64,000 bases of DNA, from contig SVCQ01000007.1 of assembly GCA_015058275.1 (NCBI GenBank), positions 1 through 64,000 on the forward strand. Reading direction: 5' to 3'. Numbering within the stretch: position 1 is the stretch's first letter; every line of letters begins with the position of its first letter. A program made the translations under genes and the position numbers. The stretch is from Clostridiales bacterium (GTDB lineage: Bacteria > Bacillota > Clostridia > Peptostreptococcales > Anaerovoracaceae). Shown here in pieces: positions 25,733-33,493 of this stretch. Under the pieces are notes generated by a model. That model did not search any database. It was given only the letters and a program-made list of their open reading frames with translations, and was not told the origin of the DNA.

Positions 25733-25990
25733 TCAGGCGCCGCGCTCGAGCTCCCAGCGGCACTCGCGGTAGAAGTAGAGAAGCCTGTAGGAGATGCGCC
25801 GGCCTTCGTTGACCGTACAGCAATCATAGACGATGCGTGTCACACCGCCTGCGCCGAGCCACTCGATATTCGTGATGTCGCTTATCCTGACCGTCTTTTT
25901 GATACCGCCCTCGACTACCTTGAACCTGATAGGTCTGGGGGAGAGGGCCCCTATATCGAAGACGGCCAGTACGTCTACTGCCTGCCTCAT
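25733..25990 (-). CDS. Small conserved-looking hypothetical protein, convergent to polC
   Basis: 85 residues on the minus strand. The product is beta-rich: a charged first strand (VDVLAVFDIGALSPRPIRFKV), then KTVRISDITNIEWLGAGGVTRIVYDC, and an aromatic end (LLYFYRECRWELERG). I recall similar short proteins in Bacillota (expressed as Y-K-I-D-x-V-x-x-x-x-x-x-x-A-G-G-x-G-x-R-Y), function unknown. On the minus strand AAGGA lies 5 bases before the ATG, and a plausible promoter lies upstream (26018-26046). Its stop is 6 bases from that of polC. It is one of only two minus-strand genes in the window. Confidence 0.65.
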   Translation of the reverse strand: MRQAVDVLAVFDIGALSPRPIRFKVVEGGIKKTVRISDITNIEWLGAGGVTRIVYDCCTVNEGRRISYRLLYFYRECRWELERGA

Positions 25991-26017
25991 AATATCCTTA
26001 ATGCACCCGGCAGTATA

Positions 26018-26046
26018 ATAATATCGAACAAAAGTTCTAAAATCAA
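26018..26046 (-). promoter_or_regulatory. Possible minus-strand promoter for the small gene beside polC
   Basis: Reading the minus strand, TTGATT (26046-26041) and TATTAT (26023-26018) are separated by 17 bases. The start codon is 28 bases downstream. Box matches are 4/6 and 5/6. The divergent butyrate kinase gene shares this 100-bp region. Confidence 0.4.
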
Positions 26047-26091
26047 TGGTATATTTGACGCGGGAGGCCGCGCTGAGCGGAAGGAAAGATA

Positions 26092-27186
26092 ATGTACAGG
26101 ATACTGGTCATAAATCCGGGGTCGACATCGACCAAGATCGCATATTTTGAAGACGACAAAAAGCTGCATGAGGCCAATATATTCCACGACGCGCCGCTTC
26201 TTGCGAGCTTCGGCAGAGTGAGCAATCAGTTCGCCTTCAGGAAGCAGATGATAAACGGCTTCCTTGAGGAGAACGGGATCGACCTTACGGGCGTCGACGC
26301 CATAGTCGGGCGCGGAGGAAGCTCGGCAAGCGTCAGAAGCGGAGTGTATGAGATAAACGACAAACTGCTCGAGGATACGGCAAATAATGTGTCAGGCGTC
26401 GAGCATCCTGCCAATCTCGGAGTGCCGCTGGCTGCGGAGCTCGCGTCGGAGTACGGGGCCAGGGCCTTCATGGTGGACAGCCCCAAGACGGATGAGTTCT
26501 GCGATGAGGCCAGGATAACGGGGATAGACGGCATATACAGAGCATCGAGCCTGCACGTTCTGAACCTCAAGGGCACGGCGAGGCTATGGTGCAGCGAGCA
26601 CGGAGTAAGATATGAGGATGCGAGGCTGATCGTCTGCCATATAGACGGGGGCATGTCCGTATCCGCCCACGACCACGGAAGGATGATCGACGGCACCAAC
26701 AACGCCTGGGGAGAGGGACCGTTCACGCCTACGCGCACGGGGGAGATCTCCGTATACCAGGCGGCTGAGTACTTCAGGGATAAAGACCCGCAGGCTCTGA
26801 TGGATGCCTGCACGAGATCCGGCGGCTTTGTGAGCCACTTCGGTACTTCGGATTCCGACAAGGTGCACCGCATGGCTGAGGAAGGCGACCCTAAGGCGAT
26901 GCGAGTATGGACTGCCATGATGTACAACATCTGCAAGAGCATAGGCTCCATGGCGGCGGTGCTCTCGGGCAGGGTCGATGCCGTCATATGCGGAGGAGGC
27001 CTTCTGAGGTTCGATGACCTGTGCAGCTACATTGAAGAACACTGCAGCTTCATAGCTCCTGTGTATTTCTATCCGGGAGAGGTGGAGCATGAGGCGATGG
27101 CTGCAGGGGCGCTGAGAGTCCTCAGGGGCGAGGAGGAGCCTCAGGTGTACACAGGTGAAGCTGTCTGGAAGGGATTCGAAGATTAA
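26092..27186 (+). CDS. buk: Butyrate kinase
   Basis: 364 residues, acetokinase superfamily. N-terminal phosphate-binding VINPGSTSTKIAYF, the VGRGG loop, VEHPANLGVPLA, CHIDGGMSVSAH and the adenosine region ICGGGLLRFDD match butyrate kinase. It converts butyryl phosphate plus ADP to butyrate plus ATP (or the reverse), typical of butyrate-forming or branched-chain acid fermenters. No phosphotransbutyrylase gene is next to it here, so the pathway partner lies elsewhere. AAGGAAAG precedes the ATG. Divergent from the small minus-strand gene. Confidence 0.93.
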   Translation: MYRILVINPGSTSTKIAYFEDDKKLHEANIFHDAPLLASFGRVSNQFAFRKQMINGFLEENGIDLTGVDAIVGRGGSSASVRSGVYEINDKLLEDTANNVSGVEHPANLGVPLAAELASEYGARAFMVDSPKTDEFCDEARITGIDGIYRASSLHVLNLKGTARLWCSEHGVRYEDARLIVCHIDGGMSVSAHDHGRMIDGTNNAWGEGPFTPTRTGEISVYQAAEYFRDKDPQALMDACTRSGGFVSHFGTSDSDKVHRMAEEGDPKAMRVWTAMMYNICKSIGSMAAVLSGRVDAVICGGGLLRFDDLCSYIEEHCSFIAPVYFYPGEVEHEAMAAGALRVLRGEEEPQVYTGEAVWKGFED

Positions 27187-27195
27187 AATAAACAC

Positions 27196-27235
27196 TTGAC
27201 ATATAATGAACATATGCTAATATATTCATATGAAT
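27196..27235 (+). promoter_or_regulatory. Promoter and SmtB/ArsR-type operator of the zinc efflux operon
   Basis: TTGACA (27196-27201) and an extended -10, TGCTAATAT (27215-27223), are 16 bases apart; an alternative -10 TATATT lies 3 bases further on. Immediately downstream, overlapping the likely start of transcription, is the perfect 12-bp palindrome ATTCATATGAAT (27224-27235), and CATATG recurs at 27211 and 27243. Such AT-rich ATTCAT/ATGAAT palindromes are typical sites of SmtB/CzrA/CadC repressors. The regulator gene follows at once. Confidence 0.7.
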
Positions 27236-27279
27236 GTTAATGCATATGTTTTTTAATGCCGAGGCATGCAGGAGGAGAC

Positions 27280-27591
27280 ATGGCCGAGAACGACTACATG
27301 ATCAAGGATCTCGATGAAGAGGAACTGCTCGAACTTGCGGATCTCTTCAAGATGTTTGCGGATTCCACACGCATCAAGATCCTCTACGATCTCTTTGACG
27401 GCGAGAAGAACGTCAGCGAGATATGCGAGGATATCGAGATGAACCAGTCCGCCGTATCGCACCAGCTCAAGGCGCTCAAGACGGGCAAGCTTATCAGGAG
27501 CAGACGCGACGGCAAGGCGATCTACTATTCGCTCGATGATGAGCATGTCAAGACCATAATCGCCATGGGCAAGGAGCATATTGAGGAGTAA
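27280..27591 (+). CDS. ArsR/SmtB-family zinc-responsive repressor
   Basis: 103 residues with a winged helix (FADSTRIKILYDLF, recognition helix MNQSAVSHQLKALKTGKLI). The metal site of the alpha-5 type is complete: Asp87, His89, His100 and Glu103, with the spacing DxH(x10)HxxE known from SmtB and CzrA. The CadC-type N-terminal cysteines are lacking. It should therefore sense Zn(II) (perhaps Co or Cd) and leave its operator when metal binds. GGAGGAG lies just before ATG 27280; an ATG at 27256 has no such site. The operator overlaps the promoter, implying autoregulation of the three-gene operon. Confidence 0.92.
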   Translation: MAENDYMIKDLDEEELLELADLFKMFADSTRIKILYDLFDGEKNVSEICEDIEMNQSAVSHQLKALKTGKLIRSRRDGKAIYYSLDDEHVKTIIAMGKEHIEE

Positions 27592-27595
27592 AGCA

Positions 27596-27814
27596 ATGAA
27601 AAAGAAATTCAAACTTATTGACCTGGACTGCGCAAACTGCGCCGCAAAGATGGAAGAAGCCATTAAGCATATCGACGGAGTTACCGATGCTTCTGTCAGC
27701 TTCATGACTCAAAAGATGATGATCGAGGCTGATGATGCCGTATTCGATCAGGTCGTTGAGGAAGCCGTAAAGTGCATCGCAAAGGTAGAGCCTGACTGCA
27801 AGGTAGTGCTGTAA
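27596..27814 (+). CDS. Free-standing heavy-metal-associated (HMA) domain protein
   Basis: 72 residues, a single beta-alpha-beta-beta-alpha-beta metal-binding domain. The CxxC site is Cys12-Ala-Asn-Cys15 in LDLDCANCAAK, the variant common in Zn/Cd pump N-domains rather than copper chaperones (usually M-x-C-x-x-C). It starts 4 bases after the repressor gene behind GAGGAG and ends 5 bases before the pump gene. It looks like the metal-binding domain that is normally fused to the front of the pump, here made separately; delivery of metal to the pump is inferred. Confidence 0.88.
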   Translation: MKKKFKLIDLDCANCAAKMEEAIKHIDGVTDASVSFMTQKMMIEADDAVFDQVVEEAVKCIAKVEPDCKVVL

Positions 27815-27819
27815 CGGAG

Positions 27820-29733
27820 ATGGACAGATTCACTGACAGACAAAAGAAAGACCTGAGGCGCATCATCATATCCCTGGTGATGTTCGCAGCCCTCATAATC
27901 GCAGAGCACGCACATGTCTTCCCGGATACGGAGGCCGGCAGATGGCTGCTTCTGGCCCTATACCTCGTACCGTACTTCCTGGTCGGACACGATGTGGTCA
28001 GGAAGTGCCTTATCGGGATCAAAAACAGACAGCTCTTCGACGAGAGCTTCCTGATGACGCTCGCGACCGTAGGCGCATTCGGCTGCGGAGAGTTCGAAGA
28101 GGCTGTCGCCGTCATGCTCTTTTATCAGGTGGGAGAGTTCTTCCAGGACTATGCCGTAGGCAAGTCCAGAGGAGCCATATCCCAGCTAATGAGCATCGCG
28201 CCTGACTTTGCCAACCGCGAGACAGAGAGCGGGGAAGTCGAGGTGATAGATCCTGACGATATAGAGATAGGCGACATACTCGTCATAAAGCCGGGAGAGA
28301 AGATCCCGACCGACGGCGTCGTCATCGAGGGCGAGGGCCTCATCAACACATCGGCTCTTACGGGAGAGTCGATGCCGAGACTTGTAAAGGAAGGCGACCA
28401 AATCATATCCGGCTGCATCAACGGAGACACTCTCCTGAGGATACAGGCGGCCAAAGAGTATGACGATTCGACCGTCATGCAGATACTCGAGCTTGTCGAG
28501 GATGCTGCGTCAAGGAAGTCCGTGACGGAGAACTTCATCACGAGGTTCGCACACTACTACACACCTGCGGTAGTCATCGCGGCCGTGGCGCTCGCGTTCA
28601 TACCGCCTCTCATATCCGGAAGCTTCACTTCGGAATTCGGCAAATGGGTGCTCAGGGCATGCACATTCCTTGTAATCTCATGTCCGTGTGCTCTTGTCAT
28701 ATCCGTCCCGCTTGCATTCTTCGGAGGCATAGGTGCGGCTTCATCGAACGGAGTGCTGGTCAAGGGATCCAACTTCCTCGAGCTGATGGCCAATCTTGAT
28801 ACCATCGTCTCCGACAAGACGGGGACGCTCACAGAGGGCAGGTTCAAGGTAGCCATGATCGATGCGGCCAAGGGCTATGATACGGACGATATCCTCAGAT
28901 ACGCTGCAGCTGCCGAGATGGGATCATCTCACCCTATAGCGACGGCCATAATCGAGGCCTGCGAGGATCCTATACCAGCCTCAAAGATTAAGGGCGGACA
29001 GACCATAGCCGGCAAGGGCATCAAAGCCGGGATAGGAAGAGACGAGATAGCCGTGGGCAATGCCGGATTCTTTAAAGACGAAGGCATAGACATCCCTGAG
29101 CAGGCGGCTCAGATCAGCGGTACCAACTGCTATGTGGCCAAAAACGGCAGCTATATCGGTACGATAAGCGTCGCGGACATGCCAAAGGAAGACGCGGCGG
29201 ATACGATACAGGAGATGTACGGCCTGGGAGTAAAGAGATTCGTCATGCTCACAGGCGATGCGGAGAAGGTCGCAGCGGACGTCGCATCAAAGCTCGGCAT
29301 AAGCGACTACAGGGCGGAGCTCCTGCCTATGGACAAGGTGAGCGCCGTTGAGGAGCTGCTCGCAGATCTCGGAGACGATAATAAGAGACCGCTCGCGTTC
29401 ATAGGCGACGGGATCAACGACGCGCCGGTGCTCTCAAGAGCCGATGTAGGCATCGCGATGGGATCTCTCGGATCCGATGCGGCCATAGAGGCTGCAGACA
29501 TAGTCATCATGGACGATGACCTTGCGAGGATACCTCTTGTGATGAAGATCGCCCGCAAGACAGTGGGCATATCCAAGGCAAATATCGTGTTTGCGCTCGC
29601 TGTCAAGTTCGTCTGCCTGGTGCTCGGAGCCATCGGCATAGCCAATATGTGGGTCGCCGTATTTGCGGATGTCGGCGTCGCCATCATATGCATACTCAAT
29701 TCCATGAGGATGCTGGTCAGAAATGAGGGCTAA
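27820..29733 (+). CDS. Zinc/cadmium/lead-exporting P1B-type ATPase (ZntA/CadA class)
   Basis: 637 residues. No N-terminal metal-binding domain: the protein begins directly with the first membrane helices. It has the transport motif SCPCALVIS (Cys288 and Cys290), the phosphorylation site SDKTGTLTEG (Asp about 333), the actuator loop TGESMP, the HP motif in SSHPIA and the hinge GDGINDAP. The last two helices contain K in LAVKFVCLVL and D in AVFADVGV, the Lys and Asp that define Zn/Cd/Pb pumps. It exports divalent soft metals at the expense of ATP. Last gene of the repressor-HMA-pump operon, closed by a terminator. Confidence 0.95.
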   Translation: MDRFTDRQKKDLRRIIISLVMFAALIIAEHAHVFPDTEAGRWLLLALYLVPYFLVGHDVVRKCLIGIKNRQLFDESFLMTLATVGAFGCGEFEEAVAVMLFYQVGEFFQDYAVGKSRGAISQLMSIAPDFANRETESGEVEVIDPDDIEIGDILVIKPGEKIPTDGVVIEGEGLINTSALTGESMPRLVKEGDQIISGCINGDTLLRIQAAKEYDDSTVMQILELVEDAASRKSVTENFITRFAHYYTPAVVIAAVALAFIPPLISGSFTSEFGKWVLRACTFLVISCPCALVISVPLAFFGGIGAASSNGVLVKGSNFLELMANLDTIVSDKTGTLTEGRFKVAMIDAAKGYDTDDILRYAAAAEMGSSHPIATAIIEACEDPIPASKIKGGQTIAGKGIKAGIGRDEIAVGNAGFFKDEGIDIPEQAAQISGTNCYVAKNGSYIGTISVADMPKEDAADTIQEMYGLGVKRFVMLTGDAEKVAADVASKLGISDYRAELLPMDKVSAVEELLADLGDDNKRPLAFIGDGINDAPVLSRADVGIAMGSLGSDAAIEAADIVIMDDDLARIPLVMKIARKTVGISKANIVFALAVKFVCLVLGAIGIANMWVAVFADVGVAIICILNSMRMLVRNEG

Positions 29734-29800
29734 CCTTAACACATTTAAAACAAAATATGGTGGCATAATAGGACTTGAAGGCAATATTTTGTGTTAGAAT

Positions 29801-29836
29801 AACTACGGCTTCAAAAAGCCGTGGTTGTTTTATTTG
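29801..29836 (+). terminator. Rho-independent terminator after the zinc efflux operon
   Basis: An 11-bp stem (29801-29811 with 29816-29826, one G-U pair) with a CAAA loop is followed by GTTTTATTT. A TGTTAGAAT extended -10 (29792-29800) abuts it and could serve the penicillin-binding protein gene with a start inside the hairpin. Confidence 0.82.
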
Positions 29837-29867
29837 CGGACATAACCGGATCAAAAGGACGGACAAG

Positions 29868-32800
29868 GTGTCGGACAAGGACAAACAGGGAAGCGAAATC
29901 AAAAAGGAACGCCGTGTGGTGCAGGACAGCAACAACTCCTCGATATACAGGGGGAGGTCGAATGACCGCGCCACGCTCTCTTTTGATTTCGACAAAAAGC
30001 CGACCGGACTCGATCCGAAGAAATCCGGCGCTCCGTCTTCATCAAAGAGGACGCCTGTCAGGACATACAACAATCTCAGGTCCGTATCCACTGACCGGAG
30101 CGTCAGACCGTCCGGAGGCAGCGGCATAAGGCCTGTCGCCACGGACAAGGATTCGGCGCCGTCATTCTCCGCAAGAAATGAAAAACACTACGGCCTTGAG
30201 GATTACGTGATACCGGATGACAGCCCTAAGTCAGCGGGCCTGGAGCTTCCGGCCGAGATAATCCCGGAGGAGAGCAGGCCTTCGACAAAGGAAGCTCTCA
30301 ATTCGACAAAAGAAGCACTCAAAAAGAAATACGAAGAGAAGAAGGAAGCCGTTAAGGCTGCAAGAGCAGCCAGGGCTGCCGAAGCCGAAAAGAAAAAGAA
30401 AGAAGCCGCCATAGCGGCTGCGATGGCAAAAGCCGTCGAGGAGGAAGAGCGCAAAAAGAACGCCGGCAAGGCTACTTCTGTAAATAAGGCTAATGCTGCC
30501 GGAAGACCGGTGCAGAAGCCGGCGGCCCAAAAGACGAATACAGCTCAAAAGCAGTCTGCCGCAAAGAAGAGCGGCGCTTCGCAGAAGGCAGCTTCCGCCA
30601 AAGCATCTGCCGCAAAGGCAAAGGCTAAGGCTGCGGCAGCCAAAAAGAAAAAGAAAGCAGGCAAGCCGGGCGGCAAGAACTCTGACAGCAAAGCGGGCAG
30701 ATACATACTCGCTGCGGTCAAGGTCCTGCTTACCCTGATGATCGTCGGAGGCATCGCAGGCGGAGCCTATGTGGCGATCACCATCGCCAATGCTCCTAAG
30801 ATACATCCGGAGAACATCTACAACACTCTCGATGTAAGTACTCACATATATGACGACAAGGGCGAACTCATAAGCGACCTTTATTACTCAGAGAACAGAG
30901 ACATCGCCACATACGATCAGTTCCCTGACAACCTCAAGAACGCTTTCATAGCCATCGAGGACAAGACATTCTGGGAGCACAAGGGCTTCAACTTAAAGAG
31001 AATAATCGGAGCGGTATGGAACTCCGTGACCGGAGGGGGAGAGATAAGCGGCACGAGCACTATCACTCAGCAGCTGGCCCGCAACGTATTCCTGCCGGAA
31101 GAGAAGAGCGTCAGATCTATCAAGCGTAAGATAATAGAGATGTACTATGCGCGCGAGATAGAGGAGGTGCTGTCCAAGGAGGAGATCCTTACGGCATATC
31201 TCAACACCATATATCTCGGCTACGGATGCTACGGCGTGGATACGGCGGCCAAGACATACTTCTCGACAGATGTAGAGAACCTCACTCTCGAGCAGTGCGC
31301 CGCTCTGGCCGCGCTTCCGCAGGCTCCGGGCGTATATGCTCTGCTTACCACCGAGGCAGGCGACTATACTACGGAGATCTCCGACGGGCTCTATGCCAAC
31401 GACATATCCCAGGAGAGGCGCTATATGGTGCTCGACCTGATGGCCCAGCAGGGCTTCATAACTCAGGAGGAGGCCGATGCGGCCAAAAAGCCTGCGGCCG
31501 AGATACTGTCGCCGGGCAAGACCGGCAGCGATTCGAGCTCAGCGTTCAAGGATTACCTCATCGAGACAGTTATCAAGGACCTCATGGCGCAGTACGACAT
31601 GACAGAGGAGCAGGCATCCAAGCTCGTATACACCAAGGGTCTCCACATATATTCGACTCTCGACTCCCAGGCGCAGCGCGTCATAACCAAGGAATTCAAA
31701 AATAAGAAGAGCTTCCCGGATTCTCTCAAGGAGAATTCAAAGGTCGAGGCCGCGATGGTGATCACCGAGGTCGGCACAGGCCAGATCAAGGCCATGGCGG
31801 GTACAAGAAGCGCCGAAGGCGACATGCTCTTCAACAGAGCGACAAGCCCTCGACAGCCGGGATCGTCGATCAAGCCTCTTGCTGTATACGCGGCAGCTCT
31901 TCAAAAGAGCTACGAGTGCCAGCAGAACGGACAGAAGTTCCCGTTCGTCAAGACCGGCTATGACAGCCAGGAGGACAAGAGCTGGGGCGACTACATAACG
32001 GCATCCTCGTACGTCAAGGACGAAAAGATGAAGGTCAACGGCAATGTATGGCCGCAGAACTTCAGCAAGACATATTCGGGATCCAATACCTTCAGGACGG
32101 CGATACAGCAGTCTATCAATACCTGTGCCGTCAAGATACTCGCCCAGGTGGGCGTCGAGTATTCGATGGATCTTGTAAAGCGGTTCGGCATCACGACCGC
32201 TGTGGACGATACAAACAACCCGACCAACGACGTCAATCTGGCGGCTCTCGGACTCGGAGCCATGACATACGGCACTACTCCTCTTGAGATGGCGCTCGCA
32301 TATGCGACATTCCCTAACGGAGGAGTCAGGAATTCAGGAGTCTGCTACACGAAGGTCACAGACAGCGAGGGCAATGTCCTGCTCGAGGGCAAGTCCGAGG
32401 AGACCAAGGTGCTCGATGAGGGCGTTGCATGGATCATGACCGACGTACTCAAGAGCGTAGTATCAAGGGGCATAGCAGGCGATGCGGCCATCAGCGGCGT
32501 ATCGGTAGGCGGCAAGACAGGTACTACAGACGATACCTGGGACATCTGGTTCGACGGATTCACTCCTACGTACTCTGCCTCCCTTTGGATAGGAACGGAC
32601 GACAACACGACGCTCAATGCCACATCGTCAGTGGCTGCCGCTCTGTGGGGCAGGATCATGGGCAAGGTAGACAGAGCCGATGACGGCGAGTACAAGGGCA
32701 TGCCTCACAACATCACGCTGAGAGACGGCGAGTTCTACACAGACGGCACCGAGCCTCCGGTCAAAAAGAAGGAAGAGAACTACCACAGCAGCACGACCGA

Positions 32801-32891
32801 GCCGGAGACCAGGACGGTGAGCCCTGAGGAGCTGGCCAGAAAGGCGGCTGAGGCAGCGCAGCAGGCCGCACAACAGGCGGGCGGCCAATAA
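29868..32891 (+). CDS. Class A penicillin-binding protein (glycosyltransferase-transpeptidase)
   Basis: 1007 residues from GTG 29868 (AAAGGA 8 bases upstream); a longer reading would run through the upstream terminator. The first about 277 residues are cytoplasmic, low in order and very rich in Ala, Lys and Glu. One membrane anchor (about 279-308) follows. The GT51 domain has EDKTFWEHKGF (catalytic Glu about 364) and GTSTITQQLARN. The transpeptidase has the SxxK motif in PGSSIKP (about 665), SIN and KTGTTDD (about 882). It polymerises lipid II and cross-links peptidoglycan; it is a beta-lactam target. The tail end is Glu/Ala/Gln-rich. The unusually long cytoplasmic region may bind divisome or elongasome partners. 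Confidence 0.93.
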   Translation: MSDKDKQGSEIKKERRVVQDSNNSSIYRGRSNDRATLSFDFDKKPTGLDPKKSGAPSSSKRTPVRTYNNLRSVSTDRSVRPSGGSGIRPVATDKDSAPSFSARNEKHYGLEDYVIPDDSPKSAGLELPAEIIPEESRPSTKEALNSTKEALKKKYEEKKEAVKAARAARAAEAEKKKKEAAIAAAMAKAVEEEERKKNAGKATSVNKANAAGRPVQKPAAQKTNTAQKQSAAKKSGASQKAASAKASAAKAKAKAAAAKKKKKAGKPGGKNSDSKAGRYILAAVKVLLTLMIVGGIAGGAYVAITIANAPKIHPENIYNTLDVSTHIYDDKGELISDLYYSENRDIATYDQFPDNLKNAFIAIEDKTFWEHKGFNLKRIIGAVWNSVTGGGEISGTSTITQQLARNVFLPEEKSVRSIKRKIIEMYYAREIEEVLSKEEILTAYLNTIYLGYGCYGVDTAAKTYFSTDVENLTLEQCAALAALPQAPGVYALLTTEAGDYTTEISDGLYANDISQERRYMVLDLMAQQGFITQEEADAAKKPAAEILSPGKTGSDSSSAFKDYLIETVIKDLMAQYDMTEEQASKLVYTKGLHIYSTLDSQAQRVITKEFKNKKSFPDSLKENSKVEAAMVITEVGTGQIKAMAGTRSAEGDMLFNRATSPRQPGSSIKPLAVYAAALQKSYECQQNGQKFPFVKTGYDSQEDKSWGDYITASSYVKDEKMKVNGNVWPQNFSKTYSGSNTFRTAIQQSINTCAVKILAQVGVEYSMDLVKRFGITTAVDDTNNPTNDVNLAALGLGAMTYGTTPLEMALAYATFPNGGVRNSGVCYTKVTDSEGNVLLEGKSEETKVLDEGVAWIMTDVLKSVVSRGIAGDAAISGVSVGGKTGTTDDTWDIWFDGFTPTYSASLWIGTDDNTTLNATSSVAAALWGRIMGKVDRADDGEYKGMPHNITLRDGEFYTDGTEPPVKKKEENYHSSTTEPETRTVSPEELARKAAEAAQQAAQQAGGQ

Positions 32892-32896
32892 AACCC

Positions 32897-32925
32897 TTGC
32901 ATTCACTGCGGCAAAGTGGTATAAG
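32897..32925 (+). promoter_or_regulatory. Extended -10 promoter of the rimP-nusA-infB operon
   Basis: TGGTATAAG (32917-32925) is a good extended -10, with TTGCAT (32897-32902) 17 bases before the -10 hexamer. The leader contains a strong hairpin (32950-32975) before rimP. Confidence 0.55.
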
Positions 32926-32949
32926 TGCATAGTAAGTTAAAGTTTTCTT

Positions 32950-32975
32950 GAAAGAGTGGGTAACCCCACTCTTTC
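32950..32975 (+). promoter_or_regulatory. Hairpin in the rimP leader
   Basis: GAAAGAGTGGG (32950-32960) pairs perfectly over 11 bases with CCCACTCTTTC (32965-32975) around a TAAC tetraloop. No T-tract follows, so it is not a simple terminator. It lies 32 bases before rimP. Hairpins of similar sequence before rimP are familiar to me from clostridia, but I cannot confirm a family. Confidence 0.6.
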
Positions 32976-33006
32976 ACTTATGTAGGACATTTTTGACGGA
33001 GGCGCC

Positions 33007-33483
33007 ATGGCAAAGTTCGATGTTGCCGGCAGGGTATGCGAGATCCTGCAGCCGTTCCTTGACGAGAACGGACTCGATCTGTACAGACTCGAGTATAAAA
33101 AAGAAGGACCCGCATGGGTTCTCAGGGTGTATCTCGACAAACCCGCGGATTCAGACAGTGAATACGTAAGCATCGAGGAGTGCGAGGCAGTCACGGGTTT
33201 CCTGAGCGATGCTCTCGACAGAGAGGACTTCATCGACAGGAGCTACAACCTCGAAGTGAGCTCGCCCGGACTTGACAGAGAGCTGATCAAGGACAGCGAT
33301 TATGTGAGATTTGCAGGCAGAGCCGTCGAAGTCAGGACATACGAACAGATAAACGGCAGCAGAGAGCACGCGGGGACTCTCGAAGGCAAGACCGGCGGAG
33401 TCGTTACCATAATGACTGAGGACGGACAGCTGGACATACCTGCCGACAAGATCTCAAAGATAAACTTAGCAGTTATTTTCTAA
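33007..33483 (+). CDS. rimP: Ribosome maturation factor RimP
   Basis: 158 residues. The N-terminal alpha/beta domain contains LRVYLDKPADSDSEYVSIEECEAV and NLEVSSPGLDRELI, the RimP hallmark (EVSSPGLDRPL type); a small SH3-like barrel follows. RimP assists maturation of the 30S head. It begins the conserved rimP-nusA-ylxR-infB-rbfA cluster, 10 bases before nusA. Confidence 0.95.
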   Translation: MAKFDVAGRVCEILQPFLDENGLDLYRLEYKKEGPAWVLRVYLDKPADSDSEYVSIEECEAVTGFLSDALDREDFIDRSYNLEVSSPGLDRELIKDSDYVRFAGRAVEVRTYEQINGSREHAGTLEGKTGGVVTIMTEDGQLDIPADKISKINLAVIF

Positions 33484-33493
33484 GGAGGAAGAA

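Noticed and set aside
29775..29867. Longer N-terminus for the penicillin-binding protein
   Set aside because: It spans the terminator of the zinc efflux operon; GTG 29868 has a ribosome-binding site.
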